64,000 nt of DNA from Rhodosalinus sp041365695 (GTDB lineage: Bacteria; Pseudomonadota; Alphaproteobacteria; Rhodobacterales; Rhodobacteraceae), in contig NZ_JBGFSJ010000004.1 in NCBI RefSeq assembly GCF_041365695.1, forward strand, positions 310,001-374,000, read 5' to 3'. Both the position numbers and the translations under genes were made by a program. The first letter of the stretch is position 1; the number at the start of each line of letters is the position of its first letter. Positions 17,876 through 36,984 of this stretch are shown here, piece by piece. The notes under the pieces were generated by a model. The model was not told where the DNA came from and ran no database searches. It saw only the letters and a program-made list of their open reading frames with translations.

Positions 17876-18489
17876 TTCAGCCGCGCCTCCAGTGCTTCGA
17901 CCCCCGCGCGCGTGATCACGAGCGTGTCGCGCTTGAGGATGTCATAGACGTTCGCCCCGACCGACGGTAGCACGTCGAGCCCTTCGACGTTGCGGGCGGC
18001 GCGCTCGAAGCCCTCGTCCACCTGCGGCCCGTCGATCACCAGGGCGCGCTTCCAGCCGAGGTTCTTCACCGCGCGTGCAAGCTCTGCCGTCTTGCCCGAC
18101 GACTTCGCCTCGTCGATGACGATCAGGGCGCCTTCGCGCGCCTTCGCGGAAAGCGCGTGCTTCAGGCCGAGCTTGCGGACCTTCTTGGGAAGTTCATGCG
18201 CGTGGCTGCGCGGCGTCGGCCCCTTGTAGATACCGCCCTTGCGGAAGATCGGCGCGTTGCGGTCGCCGTGACGGGCACCGCCGGTGCCCTTCTGGCGATA
18301 GATCTTCTTGGTCGAGTAGCTGGTCTCGGAGCGCGTCTTCACCTTGTGGGTGCCGGCCATCGCCTTGTTGCGCTGCCAGCGCACCACACGGTGCAGAAGG
18401 TCCGCACGCGGCTCCAGTCCGAAGACGTCCTCGCCCAGATCGACCGAGCCGGCCGTGCCGCCGTCCAGCGTGATCACGTCGAGTTTCAT
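17872..18489 (-). CDS. rplD: 50S ribosomal protein L4
   Basis: 205 residues. Conserved extended loop VKTRSETSYSTKKIYRQKGTGGARHGDRNAPIFRKGG reaches the exit tunnel. The C-terminal globular part has PKKVRKLGLKHALSAKAREGALIVID. In E. coli L4 is the autogenous repressor of the S10 operon; that role is not provable here. The MKLDVITLDG start overlaps rplC by four bases. Confidence 0.98.
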   Translation of the reverse strand: MKLDVITLDGGTAGSVDLGEDVFGLEPRADLLHRVVRWQRNKAMAGTHKVKTRSETSYSTKKIYRQKGTGGARHGDRNAPIFRKGGIYKGPTPRSHAHELPKKVRKLGLKHALSAKAREGALIVIDEAKSSGKTAELARAVKNLGWKRALVIDGPQVDEGFERAARNVEGLDVLPSVGANVYDILKRDTLVITRAGVEALEARLK

Positions 18490-19325
18490 TCGTCGCTGTC
18501 CTTCTTCTCGGCCTCGATGTCGGCCTCGGCCTCCTTGAGCGCGGCTTCCTGCTCGGCGGCTGCGGCCTCCTCGGCGGCGCGGCGGGCCTCCTCCTCCTCG
18601 GCGGCGGCCTGCGCGGCGGCTTCCTCGGCCTGGCGCTTCGCCTCGTCGGCGGCGGACTTGAGCGCCGCGGGCAGGATAACGTTCTCCGGCATCGCCTTCT
18701 TGACGGCGTCGCGCACCGTCACCCAGCCGCCCTTCGGACCCGGCACCGCGCCCTTGAGCATGATGACACCGCGCTCCGCGTCGGTGCGCACGACCTGCAG
18801 GTTCTGCGTGGTCACGCGCGCCGCGCCCATGTGGCCGGCCATCTTCTTGCCCTTGAACACGCGGCCGGGATCCTGGCACTGGCCGGTCGAGCCGTGGGAG
18901 CGATGCGAGATCGACACCCCGTGGCTGGCCCGCAGGCCGCCGAAATTGTGCCGCTTCATCGCGCCCGCGAACCCCTTGCCGATCGAGGTGCCCGACACGT
19001 CCACGAACTGGCCCTCGAAATAATGGTCGGCGGTGATTTCCTCACCGACGCCGATCATGTTCTCGGGCGCGACGCGGAACTCCGCGACCTTCCGCTTGGG
19101 TTCCACGCTGGCCTTCGCGAAATGGCCGCGCATCGGCTGGCTCACCCGCTTGGCCTTGGCCATCCCGGCGCCGAGCTGCACCGCCGAATACCCGTGCGTT
19201 TCGGGCGTGCGCTGCGCCACCACCTGCAACTTGTCCAGTTGCAGGACGGTGACCGGCACCTGCCGCCCGTCTTCCATGAAGAGCCGGGTCATCCCGACCT
19301 TCCTTGCGATCACTCCAGAGCGCAT
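18486..19325 (-). CDS. rplC: 50S ribosomal protein L3 with long acidic coiled-coil tail
   Basis: 279 residues. Residues 1 to about 215 are normal L3: MRSGVIARKVGMTRLF, FRVAPENMIGVGEEI, the central loop GAMKRHNFGGLRASHGVSISHRSHGSTGQCQDPGRVFKGKKMAGHMGAARVTTQNL that approaches the peptidyl-transferase centre. From about residue 222 to the end there is an extra 58-residue tail made almost only of Ala, Glu, Lys and Arg (AADEAKRQAEEAAAQAAAEEEE...), predicted as a long charged helix. The extension is in frame and directly coupled to rplD by an ATGA overlap. I chose MRSGVIARKVGMT as start by family comparison. Confidence 0.97.
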   Translation of the reverse strand: MRSGVIARKVGMTRLFMEDGRQVPVTVLQLDKLQVVAQRTPETHGYSAVQLGAGMAKAKRVSQPMRGHFAKASVEPKRKVAEFRVAPENMIGVGEEITADHYFEGQFVDVSGTSIGKGFAGAMKRHNFGGLRASHGVSISHRSHGSTGQCQDPGRVFKGKKMAGHMGAARVTTQNLQVVRTDAERGVIMLKGAVPGPKGGWVTVRDAVKKAMPENVILPAALKSAADEAKRQAEEAAAQAAAEEEEARRAAEEAAAAEQEAALKEAEADIEAEKKDSDE

Positions 19326-19338
19326 CGTCCAGCCCCCC

Positions 19339-19653
19339 TTACACCTTGATCTCGACATCCACGCCGGCGGCGAGGTCGAGCTTCATCAGCGCGTCCACCG
19401 TCTGAGGCGTCGGATCCACGATGTCCAGGAGCCGCTTGTGCGTGCGGATTTCGAACTGGTCGCGCGACTTCTTGTTGACGTGCGGGCCCCGCAGGACGGT
19501 GAACTTCTCGATCTTGTTGGGCAGCGGAATGGGACCGCGCACCTCGGCGCCCGTGCGCTTGGCCGTGTTCACGATCTCCTGCGTGCTGGCGTCCAGCACG
19601 CGGTAGTCGAAGGCCTTGAGCCGGATCCGGATATTCTGGCTTGTGACTGCCAT
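19339..19653 (-). CDS. rpsJ: 30S ribosomal protein S10 (NusE)
   Basis: 104 residues. MAVTSQNIRIRLKAFDYRVLDASTQEIVNTAKRTGAEVRGPIPLPNKIEKFTVLRGPHVNKKSRDQFEIRTHKRLLDIVDPTPQTVDALMKLDLAAGVDVEIKV is canonical S10, which also acts as transcription antitermination factor NusE bound to NusB. It lies 68 bases behind tuf, joining the str and S10 blocks in one run. Confidence 0.98.
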   Translation of the reverse strand: MAVTSQNIRIRLKAFDYRVLDASTQEIVNTAKRTGAEVRGPIPLPNKIEKFTVLRGPHVNKKSRDQFEIRTHKRLLDIVDPTPQTVDALMKLDLAAGVDVEIKV

Positions 19654-19680
19654 TTGTCTTGCCTTTCGAGGTTGAGAGGT

Positions 19681-20899
<1,219 letters not shown>

Positions 20900-20956
20900 C
20901 GGCCTCCTGTTCCTTTCGACGCGGGCGCAACCGGGGCGCGCCCGCGGATCATTGGG

Positions 20957-23098
<2,142 letters not shown>

Positions 23099-23122
23099 GG
23101 AATGGAGCCTCTGCGACAGGGG

Positions 23123-23593
23123 TTACCAGCGGTAATGGCTGAAGGCTTTGTTGGCCTCCGCCATCTTGTGGGTGTCTTCGCGCTTCTTCACCGCGGTGCC
23201 GCGGGAATTCACGGCGTCGAGCAGCTCGCTGGCGAGACGCTCTTCCATCGTGTGCTCGTTGCGCTTGCGGCAGGCGTCGATCAGCCAGCGAAGCGCCAGC
23301 GCCTCGCGGCGCTCGGGGCGCACCTCGACCGGCACCTGATAGGTCGCACCGCCCACGCGGCGCGAGCGGACCTCGACCGACGGCTTGATGTTCTCGATCG
23401 CCTCGTGGAAGATTTCCACCGGCGCGCGCTTCACCTTGCTCTCGACACGGTCCAGCGCGTTGTAGACGATCCGTTCCGCGACCGACTTCTTGCCGTCGAT
23501 CATCAGGTTGTTCATGAACTTCGTCAGAACCCGGTCGCCATACTTGGCGTCGGGAAGGATTTCGCGCTTTTCCGCTCTGTGACGACGGGACAT
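23123..23593 (-). CDS. rpsG: 30S ribosomal protein S7
   Basis: 156 residues, standard length. MSRRHRAEKREILPDAKYGDRVLTKFMNNLMIDGKKSVAERIVYNAL, EVRSRRVGGATYQVPVEVRPERREALALRWLI and C-terminal ANKAFSHYRW match S7, the main organiser of the 30S head and, in E. coli, repressor of the str operon. Confidence 0.98.
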   Translation of the reverse strand: MSRRHRAEKREILPDAKYGDRVLTKFMNNLMIDGKKSVAERIVYNALDRVESKVKRAPVEIFHEAIENIKPSVEVRSRRVGGATYQVPVEVRPERREALALRWLIDACRKRNEHTMEERLASELLDAVNSRGTAVKKREDTHKMAEANKAFSHYRW

Positions 23594-23605
23594 CCTTTAA
23601 TCCTC

Positions 23606-23977
23606 TTACTTCGGGCGCTTCGCGCCGTATTTCGAACGGCGCTGCTTGCGGTCCTTGACGCCTTGCGTGTCGAGCACGCCGCGCAGGATGTGGTAGCGCA
23701 CACCGGGAAGGTCCTTGACACGGCCACCACGGATCAGGACCACCGAGTGCTCCTGCAGGTTGTGGCTCTCGCCCGGGATGTAGCTGATCACCTCGTAGCC
23801 GTTCGTCAGGCGCACCTTCGCCACCTTCCGCATCGCCGAGTTCGGCTTCTTCGGCGTGGTGGTGTAGACGCGCGTGCAAACCCCCCGCTTCTGCGGGCAC
23901 TGCTCCAGGTGCATCGACTTGGAGCGCTTCACTTTGGGCTGCCGCGGCTTGCGGATCAGCTGCTGGATCGTAGGCAT
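23606..23977 (-). CDS. rpsL: 30S ribosomal protein S12
   Basis: 123 residues. MPTIQQLIRKPRQPKVKRSKSMHLEQCPQKRGVCTRVYTTTPKKPNSAMRKVAKVRLTNGYEVISYIPGESHNLQEHSVVLIRGGRVKDLPGVRYHILRGVLD. Lys43 (TTTPKKPNS) and Lys88 (GGRVKDLPG), the usual streptomycin-resistance positions, are wild type. It is the first gene of the superoperon, about 220 bases behind a near-consensus promoter. Confidence 0.98.
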   Translation of the reverse strand: MPTIQQLIRKPRQPKVKRSKSMHLEQCPQKRGVCTRVYTTTPKKPNSAMRKVAKVRLTNGYEVISYIPGESHNLQEHSVVLIRGGRVKDLPGVRYHILRGVLDTQGVKDRKQRRSKYGAKRPK

Positions 23978-24324
23978 ATGGGTCTTTTCCCCGTCTCCGT
24001 GTCTTCATCAATGCGCGGGCGTCCCCGCGCGAGTTCCGTGTCCGGCGCGCGCCTCGCCCGCTCAAAACGCAAAAACCGCATTCAGCCTCCTCTGCCGAGG
24101 CCGACGCGGTGGGTTTCCAGAGGATCGGGGCGAACGCGCCCGGATCGTGGCCACATGAGTCCTGATGCCGGCGGCGGGGAAGACCCCTGTGCCGAGATGC
24201 CGGGCGTATACGGGGAGTCGCAGGGGTTGTCAACAGCACCCCGCCGCCGCTTGTCCCCGCGCCCGGGCGCTGCCACTCTGGCGCACTGAAACGGACCCGG
24301 GCGGCGAAGGGACGCGATACCGAC
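23978..24324. other. Intergenic region between rpsL and the rhamnosyltransferase-like gene
   Basis: 347 bases between divergent genes. It holds the rpsL promoter (24205-24233) and about 220 bases of 5' leader for the superoperon. I see no gene in it and no strong promoter facing right. Confidence 0.7.
24205..24233 (-). promoter_or_regulatory. Housekeeping-type promoter of the rpsL ribosomal superoperon
   Basis: On the minus strand, TTGACA (24233-24228), a 17-base spacer, then TATACG (24210-24205). Both boxes are near the sigma-70 consensus with optimal spacing, which is rare in this GC-rich DNA. The next gene on that strand is rpsL. Transcription would start near 24198. Confidence 0.8.
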
Positions 24325-25146
24325 ATGCAGGCGATCGGGCTCTGCCGCTTTTCCTACCCCGCGATCGGCGGCTTCCAGGTCGAGCACGACAACCTGCGCG
24401 CACGGCTCGACTATCTCTACGCGCCGGACCGGATGGAAGAGCGTTTCCGCCTCTTCGAAACCGTGGCGCTGCCGTCGCTGCGCGCCCAGACCGATCCGGC
24501 CTTCGATCTCGTGGTCGTCGCGGGCGACAGCCTGCCCGCGCCCCATCTCGCGCGCCTGCGCGCGGCGCTGAAGGACCTGCCGCAGGCGCAGCTCCGGCTC
24601 GAGCCGCCCCGGCGCCACCGCGCGGCGATGAAGGATCTGCTGCAGGCGGCGCGGCGGCAGCCGGACCGGCCCTGTCTGCAGTTTCGCTTCGACGACGACG
24701 ATGCCGTCGCCGTCGATTTCGTGGAGAAGTTCAAATCGGCCGCGGCCGAATGCCGGGACCTGCTCGCGGCGCACCGCTCGGTCGCCATCGACTTCGCGAG
24801 CGGCTACCACGCGGCGTTCGGCCCCGGGGGCATCCGCGCCGCAGCGCTGTTCAGGCCCTATTACACCGCGGCGCTCGGCATGTCGGTGCGCGGCGGCGAT
24901 ACTCGGACGATCATGAACTTCGCCCACCACCGCATCCATCGCTTCATGCCGGCGATCTGCTTTCCCGAGCCGGCGATGTTCGTGCGAGGCCTCGGTCGCT
25001 TCAACGACTCGCGCGCGGGGGTGCCCTGGCCCGCGGATCTGCGCCCCCTTTCGGCTGCCGAGGAAGAGACGTTCCGCGCGCGCTTCGCCCTCGACGCGGA
25101 TGCCATCCGGCGGGCCTTCGCCGGGGAGCACGGCGCTAGCGGCTAG
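24325..25146 (+). CDS. Putative rhamnosyltransferase-like glycosyltransferase
   Basis: 273 residues. Resembles the family annotated as putative rhamnosyl transferase in Alphaproteobacteria: an N-terminal IGLCRFSYPAIGGFQVEHD, RFRLFETVALPSLRAQTDPAFDLVVVAGDSLP (GT-A-like core), then FRFDDDDAVAVDFVEKF, where the run of four Asp is a likely metal/nucleotide-sugar site, and a C-terminal HHRIHRFMPAICFPEPAMFVRGL. No signal peptide or membrane helix is seen, so it probably works in the cytosol. Donor and acceptor are unknown. It is the only rightward gene between the rif and str clusters and its end overlaps the convergent exporter gene by 11 bases. Confidence 0.75.
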   Translation: MQAIGLCRFSYPAIGGFQVEHDNLRARLDYLYAPDRMEERFRLFETVALPSLRAQTDPAFDLVVVAGDSLPAPHLARLRAALKDLPQAQLRLEPPRRHRAAMKDLLQAARRQPDRPCLQFRFDDDDAVAVDFVEKFKSAAAECRDLLAAHRSVAIDFASGYHAAFGPGGIRAAALFRPYYTAALGMSVRGGDTRTIMNFAHHRIHRFMPAICFPEPAMFVRGLGRFNDSRAGVPWPADLRPLSAAEEETFRARFALDADAIRRAFAGEHGASG

Positions 25147-26038
25147 GCGGAACGACGGGGCGGGCCCGCCGCGCCAGGCGCGCCTCGCGGAGCATCGTGT
25201 AGATGCCCGTCGCCGCGATGATCGCCGCGCCGAGCAGCGTCAGCGGCGCCGGCCAGTCGCCGAAGACGGCCCAGCCCAGCACCAGCGCCCAGAGCAGCCC
25301 GGTGTAGCGGAAGGGCGCGACGACGGCCACCTCGCCCACCCGCATCACGAGCACGCTGCAAAGATAGCCCCCCATGATGAAGACCGCCGAGGCACCGATC
25401 AGGCCGGCCTGCCGCCCTGTCACCGGGGTCCAGCCCTGACCCAGCCCCGCGAGCGCGGCGAAAAGGGTCACGCCGGCGGCGGCGGCAAGGGTCACCGTCA
25501 GCGAGGGCACCGCCGAGGACATCCGCCGCGTGGCCAGATCCCGCACCGTGACCATCGCCACCGCGACCAGCGCGTAGCCGGCGTGAAGGTTGAACCCCTC
25601 CGGCCCCGGCCGGACGATGAGCAGCATGCCAGCGAAGCCCACGAGAATGGCGGTGAGCCGCCGCCAGCCGATACGCTCCCCGAAGACCAGCGCCCCCCCG
25701 AGGGCGACGGTCAGGGGCAGCACCTGCAGGATCGCCGTGACGTTGGCGAGCGGCATGTTGATGAGCGCGGTCAGGAAGAAATAGGCCGCCCCCACCTCGC
25801 AGCCGGTACGCAGCAAGACGAGCGCCCCGTCGCGACCGGAAAGCCGCAGCTCGATCCGCCTCAAGCGCCAGGCCAGCAGGCCGATCAGGGTCGTCGTCGC
25901 GAGCCCCCGCAGGAACAGGATCTGCATGAGCGGCAGTTCGTCGCCCACCACCTTCACGAACGTGTCGTTGATGGTGAACGAGGCCATCGAAGCCATCATC
26001 AGAAGCGCGCCGCGCGCGTTGTCGGTAAGCACTGGCAT
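25136..26038 (-). CDS. EamA/DMT-family transporter
   Basis: 300 residues with about ten membrane helices in two EamA repeats (roughly residues 9-140 and 150-285). Typical features are ARGALLMMASMASFTINDTFVKVVGDELPLMQILFLRG at the start, LPLTVALGGALVFGERIGWRR ending the first repeat, and LLWALVLGWAVFGDWPAPLTLLGAAIIAATGIY ending the second. Such proteins export amino acids, nucleosides or other metabolites; the substrate cannot be told. I chose MPVLTDNARGALL as start since the upstream frame lacks family similarity. It overlaps the convergent glycosyltransferase gene. Confidence 0.85.
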   Translation of the reverse strand: MPVLTDNARGALLMMASMASFTINDTFVKVVGDELPLMQILFLRGLATTTLIGLLAWRLRRIELRLSGRDGALVLLRTGCEVGAAYFFLTALINMPLANVTAILQVLPLTVALGGALVFGERIGWRRLTAILVGFAGMLLIVRPGPEGFNLHAGYALVAVAMVTVRDLATRRMSSAVPSLTVTLAAAAGVTLFAALAGLGQGWTPVTGRQAGLIGASAVFIMGGYLCSVLVMRVGEVAVVAPFRYTGLLWALVLGWAVFGDWPAPLTLLGAAIIAATGIYTMLREARLARRARPVVPPSR

Positions 26039-26240
26039 GGCCGGCGGCACTCCCGCTGTTTCCGGACGCATCGGACCAGCGGTAGCGCCGCGCGGCCGGG
26101 GCGTCGAGACCTCGCCGTCGTCCCGCAGCCGAAGGCCGGCCACCTCGCCATCGCCGCCCCGAGGCCTCCGGAAACGCCCCCGGCAAGCGCGAAGGCCCGC
26201 GCGGCGACCGGCTGCGGCAAGGTCGAAGATCCGGAAGAAC

Positions 26241-26270
26241 GAAAAAGGCCCCCGCCGGGGCGGGGGCCTT
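26241..26270 (-). terminator. Intrinsic terminator behind rpoC
   Basis: On the minus strand, AAGGCCCCCG, a six-base loop, CGGGGGCCTT, then a run ending in TTTTTC. Perfect ten-base stem and U-run, 43 bases past the rpoC stop. It separates the rif transcript from the exporter gene. Confidence 0.92.
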
Positions 26271-26312
26271 CTTCCTGTCCTCAGTGCGGCGCCCGGTCTT
26301 GGCCGGACGCAA

Positions 26313-30554
<4,242 letters not shown>

Positions 30555-30592
30555 GTCGTGACCTCAAATCCTGCGGGGAAGTTGGAGCGGGC

Positions 30593-30638
30593 GGAAAGGC
30601 GCTTCGAAGCGCCTTTCCAAGCGCCTTCCAAGGCGCTT
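30593..30638 (-). repeat. Four-unit alternating palindrome array between rpoB and rpoC
   Basis: A perfect 26-base palindrome (30593-30618, centre TTCGAA) is followed directly by a perfect 20-base inverted repeat (30619-30638, arms AAGCGCCTT and AAGGCGCTT around CC). The two share the same nine-base unit, so four copies alternate in orientation and any neighbouring pair, or units 1 with 2 or 4 and so on, could pair in RNA. It fills half of the 91-base rpoB-rpoC spacer. There is no U-run behind it on the transcribed strand. Confidence 0.85.
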
Positions 30639-30645
30639 CGGGCCG

Positions 30646-34785
<4,140 letters not shown>

Positions 34786-34929
34786 GAGCCGTGCCACCTT
34801 TCGTTTCTCACCGGGCGCGTTCGCTGCCGGGGCCACAGGCCCGCGCCCAACCGAGACGGCGTGATCGCGATCCATTCCCGGCCCCCGTCCCACCGCGGGG
34901 CCTCCCGATCGCCTGAACCTCGCCTTGGA

Positions 34930-34988
34930 AAGGCCCGCGGACCGGGCCTTGCCGAGACAGGTTCGGCCGGGCCCGGTTTCCCGGGCCC
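34930..34988 (-). terminator. Attenuator-like hairpin pair between rplL and rpoB
   Basis: The 244-base rplL-rpoB spacer holds, in transcription order on the minus strand, a perfect eight-base stem (34981-34988 with 34969-34976, loop GAAA on that strand) and then a second eight-base stem AAGGCCCG/CGGGCCTT (34950-34943 with 34937-34930) followed by TCC. In E. coli an attenuator lies at the same place and lowers rpoBC relative to the r-proteins; the same role is inferred. Confidence 0.55.
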
Positions 34989-35029
34989 AGCCTTCAGAGA
35001 TGCGCGCCCCATGCGGAGCGGGCGTCCTG

Positions 35030-35413
35030 TTACTTGAGCTCGATCTCGGCGCCGGCCTCTTCGAGCTTCTTCTTGATCTCCTCGGCCTCGTCCTTGGAGA
35101 CCTGCTCCTTGACGGCCTTGCCACCGGCTTCCACCAGCTCCTTGGCCTCCTTGAGGCCGAGACCGGTGATCGCGCGCACTTCCTTGATCACGTTGATCTT
35201 GGACGCGCCGGGCGACTTCAGGATGACGTCGAACTCGGTCTGCTCCTCCTCGGCCGCACCGCCGGCGTCGCCGCCCCCGGCCGGAGCCATCATCACCGCG
35301 CCGCCGGCGGCGGGCTCGATGTCGTACTCGTCCTTGAGGATTTGCTTGAGTTCCTGTGCCTCGAGAAGCGTGAGGTTAACGATCTCTTCGGCGAGTTTTT
35401 TCAGATCAGCCAT
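35030..35413 (-). CDS. rplL: 50S ribosomal protein L7/L12
   Basis: 127 residues. N-terminal dimerisation domain MADLKKLAEEIVNLTLLEAQELKQILKDEY, Ala/Gly-rich hinge, and C-terminal factor-binding domain EFDVILKSPGASKINVIKEVRAITGLGLKEAKELVEAGGKAVKEQVSKDEAEEIKKKLEEAGAEIELK. It forms the flexible stalk that recruits EF-Tu and EF-G. It follows rplJ by 72 bases. Confidence 0.98.
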   Translation of the reverse strand: MADLKKLAEEIVNLTLLEAQELKQILKDEYDIEPAAGGAVMMAPAGGGDAGGAAEEEQTEFDVILKSPGASKINVIKEVRAITGLGLKEAKELVEAGGKAVKEQVSKDEAEEIKKKLEEAGAEIELK

Positions 35414-35485
35414 TTCGTGACTCTTTCCGTATCAATGTGTGTCCAGCGTCGGGCATCCGCCACGACAAGGGTTTTTCGGGTTGCC

Positions 35486-36004
35486 TTACGCGGCTTCGGC
35501 CTTCTCTTCGATGGTCGAAAGGATGCTCGCGATGTTGGAAGCAGGCGCGCCGATCGCACCGGCGATGTTGGAAGCGGGTGCGCCGATACAGCCGACGATC
35601 TGCGCGATGAGTTCCTCGCGCGACGGCATTTTCGACACGGCCTCCACACCGGCCCGGTCCAGAACCGTCTCTCCCATCGCCCCGCCAAGGACCTCGAGCT
35701 TCTTGTTGCCCTTGGCGAAGTCCTCGACCACCTTGGCGGCTGCCACGGGGTCTTCGGAGTAGGTGAGCACGGTCATGCCCGTAAGAAGGTCCGCAATGCC
35801 TGCGCACGGCTTCCCCTCGAGGGCGATCTTGGCGAGCCTGTTCTTGGCGACGCGCACGGAACTCTGACCCGCGCGGGCGCGGGCACGAAGATCCTGCATC
35901 TCGGCAACCGTGAGACCCTCGTAGTGGGCAACCACCACGACGCCAGAGCTTTCGAAGATCTGGCCGAGTTCCTCGACCACTTTCTCTTTCTGGGCTCTAT
36001 CCAC
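35486..36004 (-). CDS. rplJ: 50S ribosomal protein L10
   Basis: 172 residues. DRAQKEKVVEELGQIFESSGVVVVAHYEGLTVAEMQDLRARARAG and RVAKNRLAKIALEG are typical; L10 anchors the L7/L12 dimers through its C-terminal helix. The C-terminal part holds an 11-residue tandem repeat, IGAPASNIA twice (DNA copies 35529-35554 and 35562-35587). The start is GTG with GGAG eight bases upstream; no in-frame ATG fits. Confidence 0.97.
   Translation of the reverse strand: MDRAQKEKVVEELGQIFESSGVVVVAHYEGLTVAEMQDLRARARAGQSSVRVAKNRLAKIALEGKPCAGIADLLTGMTVLTYSEDPVAAAKVVEDFAKGNKKLEVLGGAMGETVLDRAGVEAVSKMPSREELIAQIVGCIGAPASNIAGAIGAPASNIASILSTIEEKAEAA
35529..35587. repeat. Tandem repeat of 33-base period inside rplJ
   Basis: Two 26-base copies (35529-35554 and 35562-35587) differ at two bases and keep frame, encoding IGAPASNIA twice in the C-terminal L7/L12-binding region of L10. 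Confidence 0.9.
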
Positions 36005-36264
36005 AGTTTCACTCCAAGTTTGGAGGGGATCCCCCCTCCGGCTCTGTTGCACCGCCGCCCGGACAAGCGCCCGGAAGACGGCCTTCGGGTCCGTGTCAGG
36101 GTCCCGAGGCCTCGATCGCCCGAGGGGGGGTCTGCCCACCCGGAAATCTCGTCTCGTTCCCCATCTCGGGAAGGACTTAACGGGTTTCCCCTGCCCTCCG
36201 TCTCGGACAGGACGGGGCCCGGCCGGCCCCGCCACCCGGCGCGCCCGAAGGCACGCCGAATTCC
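36005..36264 (-). promoter_or_regulatory. rplA-rplJ spacer, candidate L10 leader
   Basis: 260 bases between rplA and rplJ. In many bacteria this leader binds the L10-L7/L12 complex. Here a seven-base perfect hairpin (36022-36028 with 36033-36039, GGAGGGG/CCCCTCC on the minus strand) ends about 18 bases before the rplJ start and about 8 bases before its GGAG. Identity as an L10 leader is inferred from position; I did not match the full secondary-structure model. Confidence 0.45.
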
Positions 36265-36984
36265 TTATTCCGCGGCTGCGGCCGCCGGCCCGCTCATGGC
36301 GGAGCCCACATCGACGGAGATCCCCGGCCCCATAGTGGAGCTGAGGGAAATCTTCTTGATGTAGGTGCCCTTGGCACCCGCCGGCTTCGCCTTGGCCACC
36401 GCGTCCACGAAAGCGCGCAGGTTCTCGGCAAGCTGGCCGTCGTCGAAGGAGGCCTTGCCGATGCCCGCATGAACCACACCGGCCTTCTCGGCCTTGAATT
36501 GCACCTGGCCGCCCTTGGCGTCCTTGACCGCCTGCGCCACGTCCATCGTCACCGTGCCCACCTTCGGGTTCGGCATAAGGTTGCGCGGGCCGAGGATCTT
36601 GCCCAGCCGGCCGACCACGGGCATCATGTCCGGCGTCGCGATGCAGCGGTCGAAATCGATCGCGCCACCCTGGATCGTCTCCATCAGATCCTCCGCGCCC
36701 ACGATGTCGGCGCCGGCCTCCTTGGCCTCGTCCGCCTTCGCGCCGCGCGCGAACACCGCGACGCGGGTTTCCTTGCCCGTGCCGTTGGGCAGGCTGACGA
36801 CGCCGCGCACCATCTGGTCGGCGTGGCGGGGATCGACGCCGAGGTTCATCGCGACCTCGACCGTCTCGTCGAACTTGGCCGAAGCGTTCGCCTTGACGAG
36901 CGCGAGAGCCTCCTCGACCGCGACATCTTCCTTGCCGGCGAGAGCTTCGCGGGCGGCGCGGGTGCGTTTACCAAGCTTCGCCAT
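36265..36984 (-). CDS. rplA: 50S ribosomal protein L1
   Basis: 239 residues. MAKLGKRTRAAREALAGKED, AMNLGVDPRHADQMVRGVVSLPNGTGK, and DRCIATPDMMPVVGRLGKILGPRNLMPNPKVGTVT are canonical. L1 forms the mobile E-site stalk. Its ATG shares a base with the rplK stop (TGATG). The tail SAMSGPAAAAAE is family-typical for this group. Confidence 0.98.
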   Translation of the reverse strand: MAKLGKRTRAAREALAGKEDVAVEEALALVKANASAKFDETVEVAMNLGVDPRHADQMVRGVVSLPNGTGKETRVAVFARGAKADEAKEAGADIVGAEDLMETIQGGAIDFDRCIATPDMMPVVGRLGKILGPRNLMPNPKVGTVTMDVAQAVKDAKGGQVQFKAEKAGVVHAGIGKASFDDGQLAENLRAFVDAVAKAKPAGAKGTYIKKISLSSTMGPGISVDVGSAMSGPAAAAAE

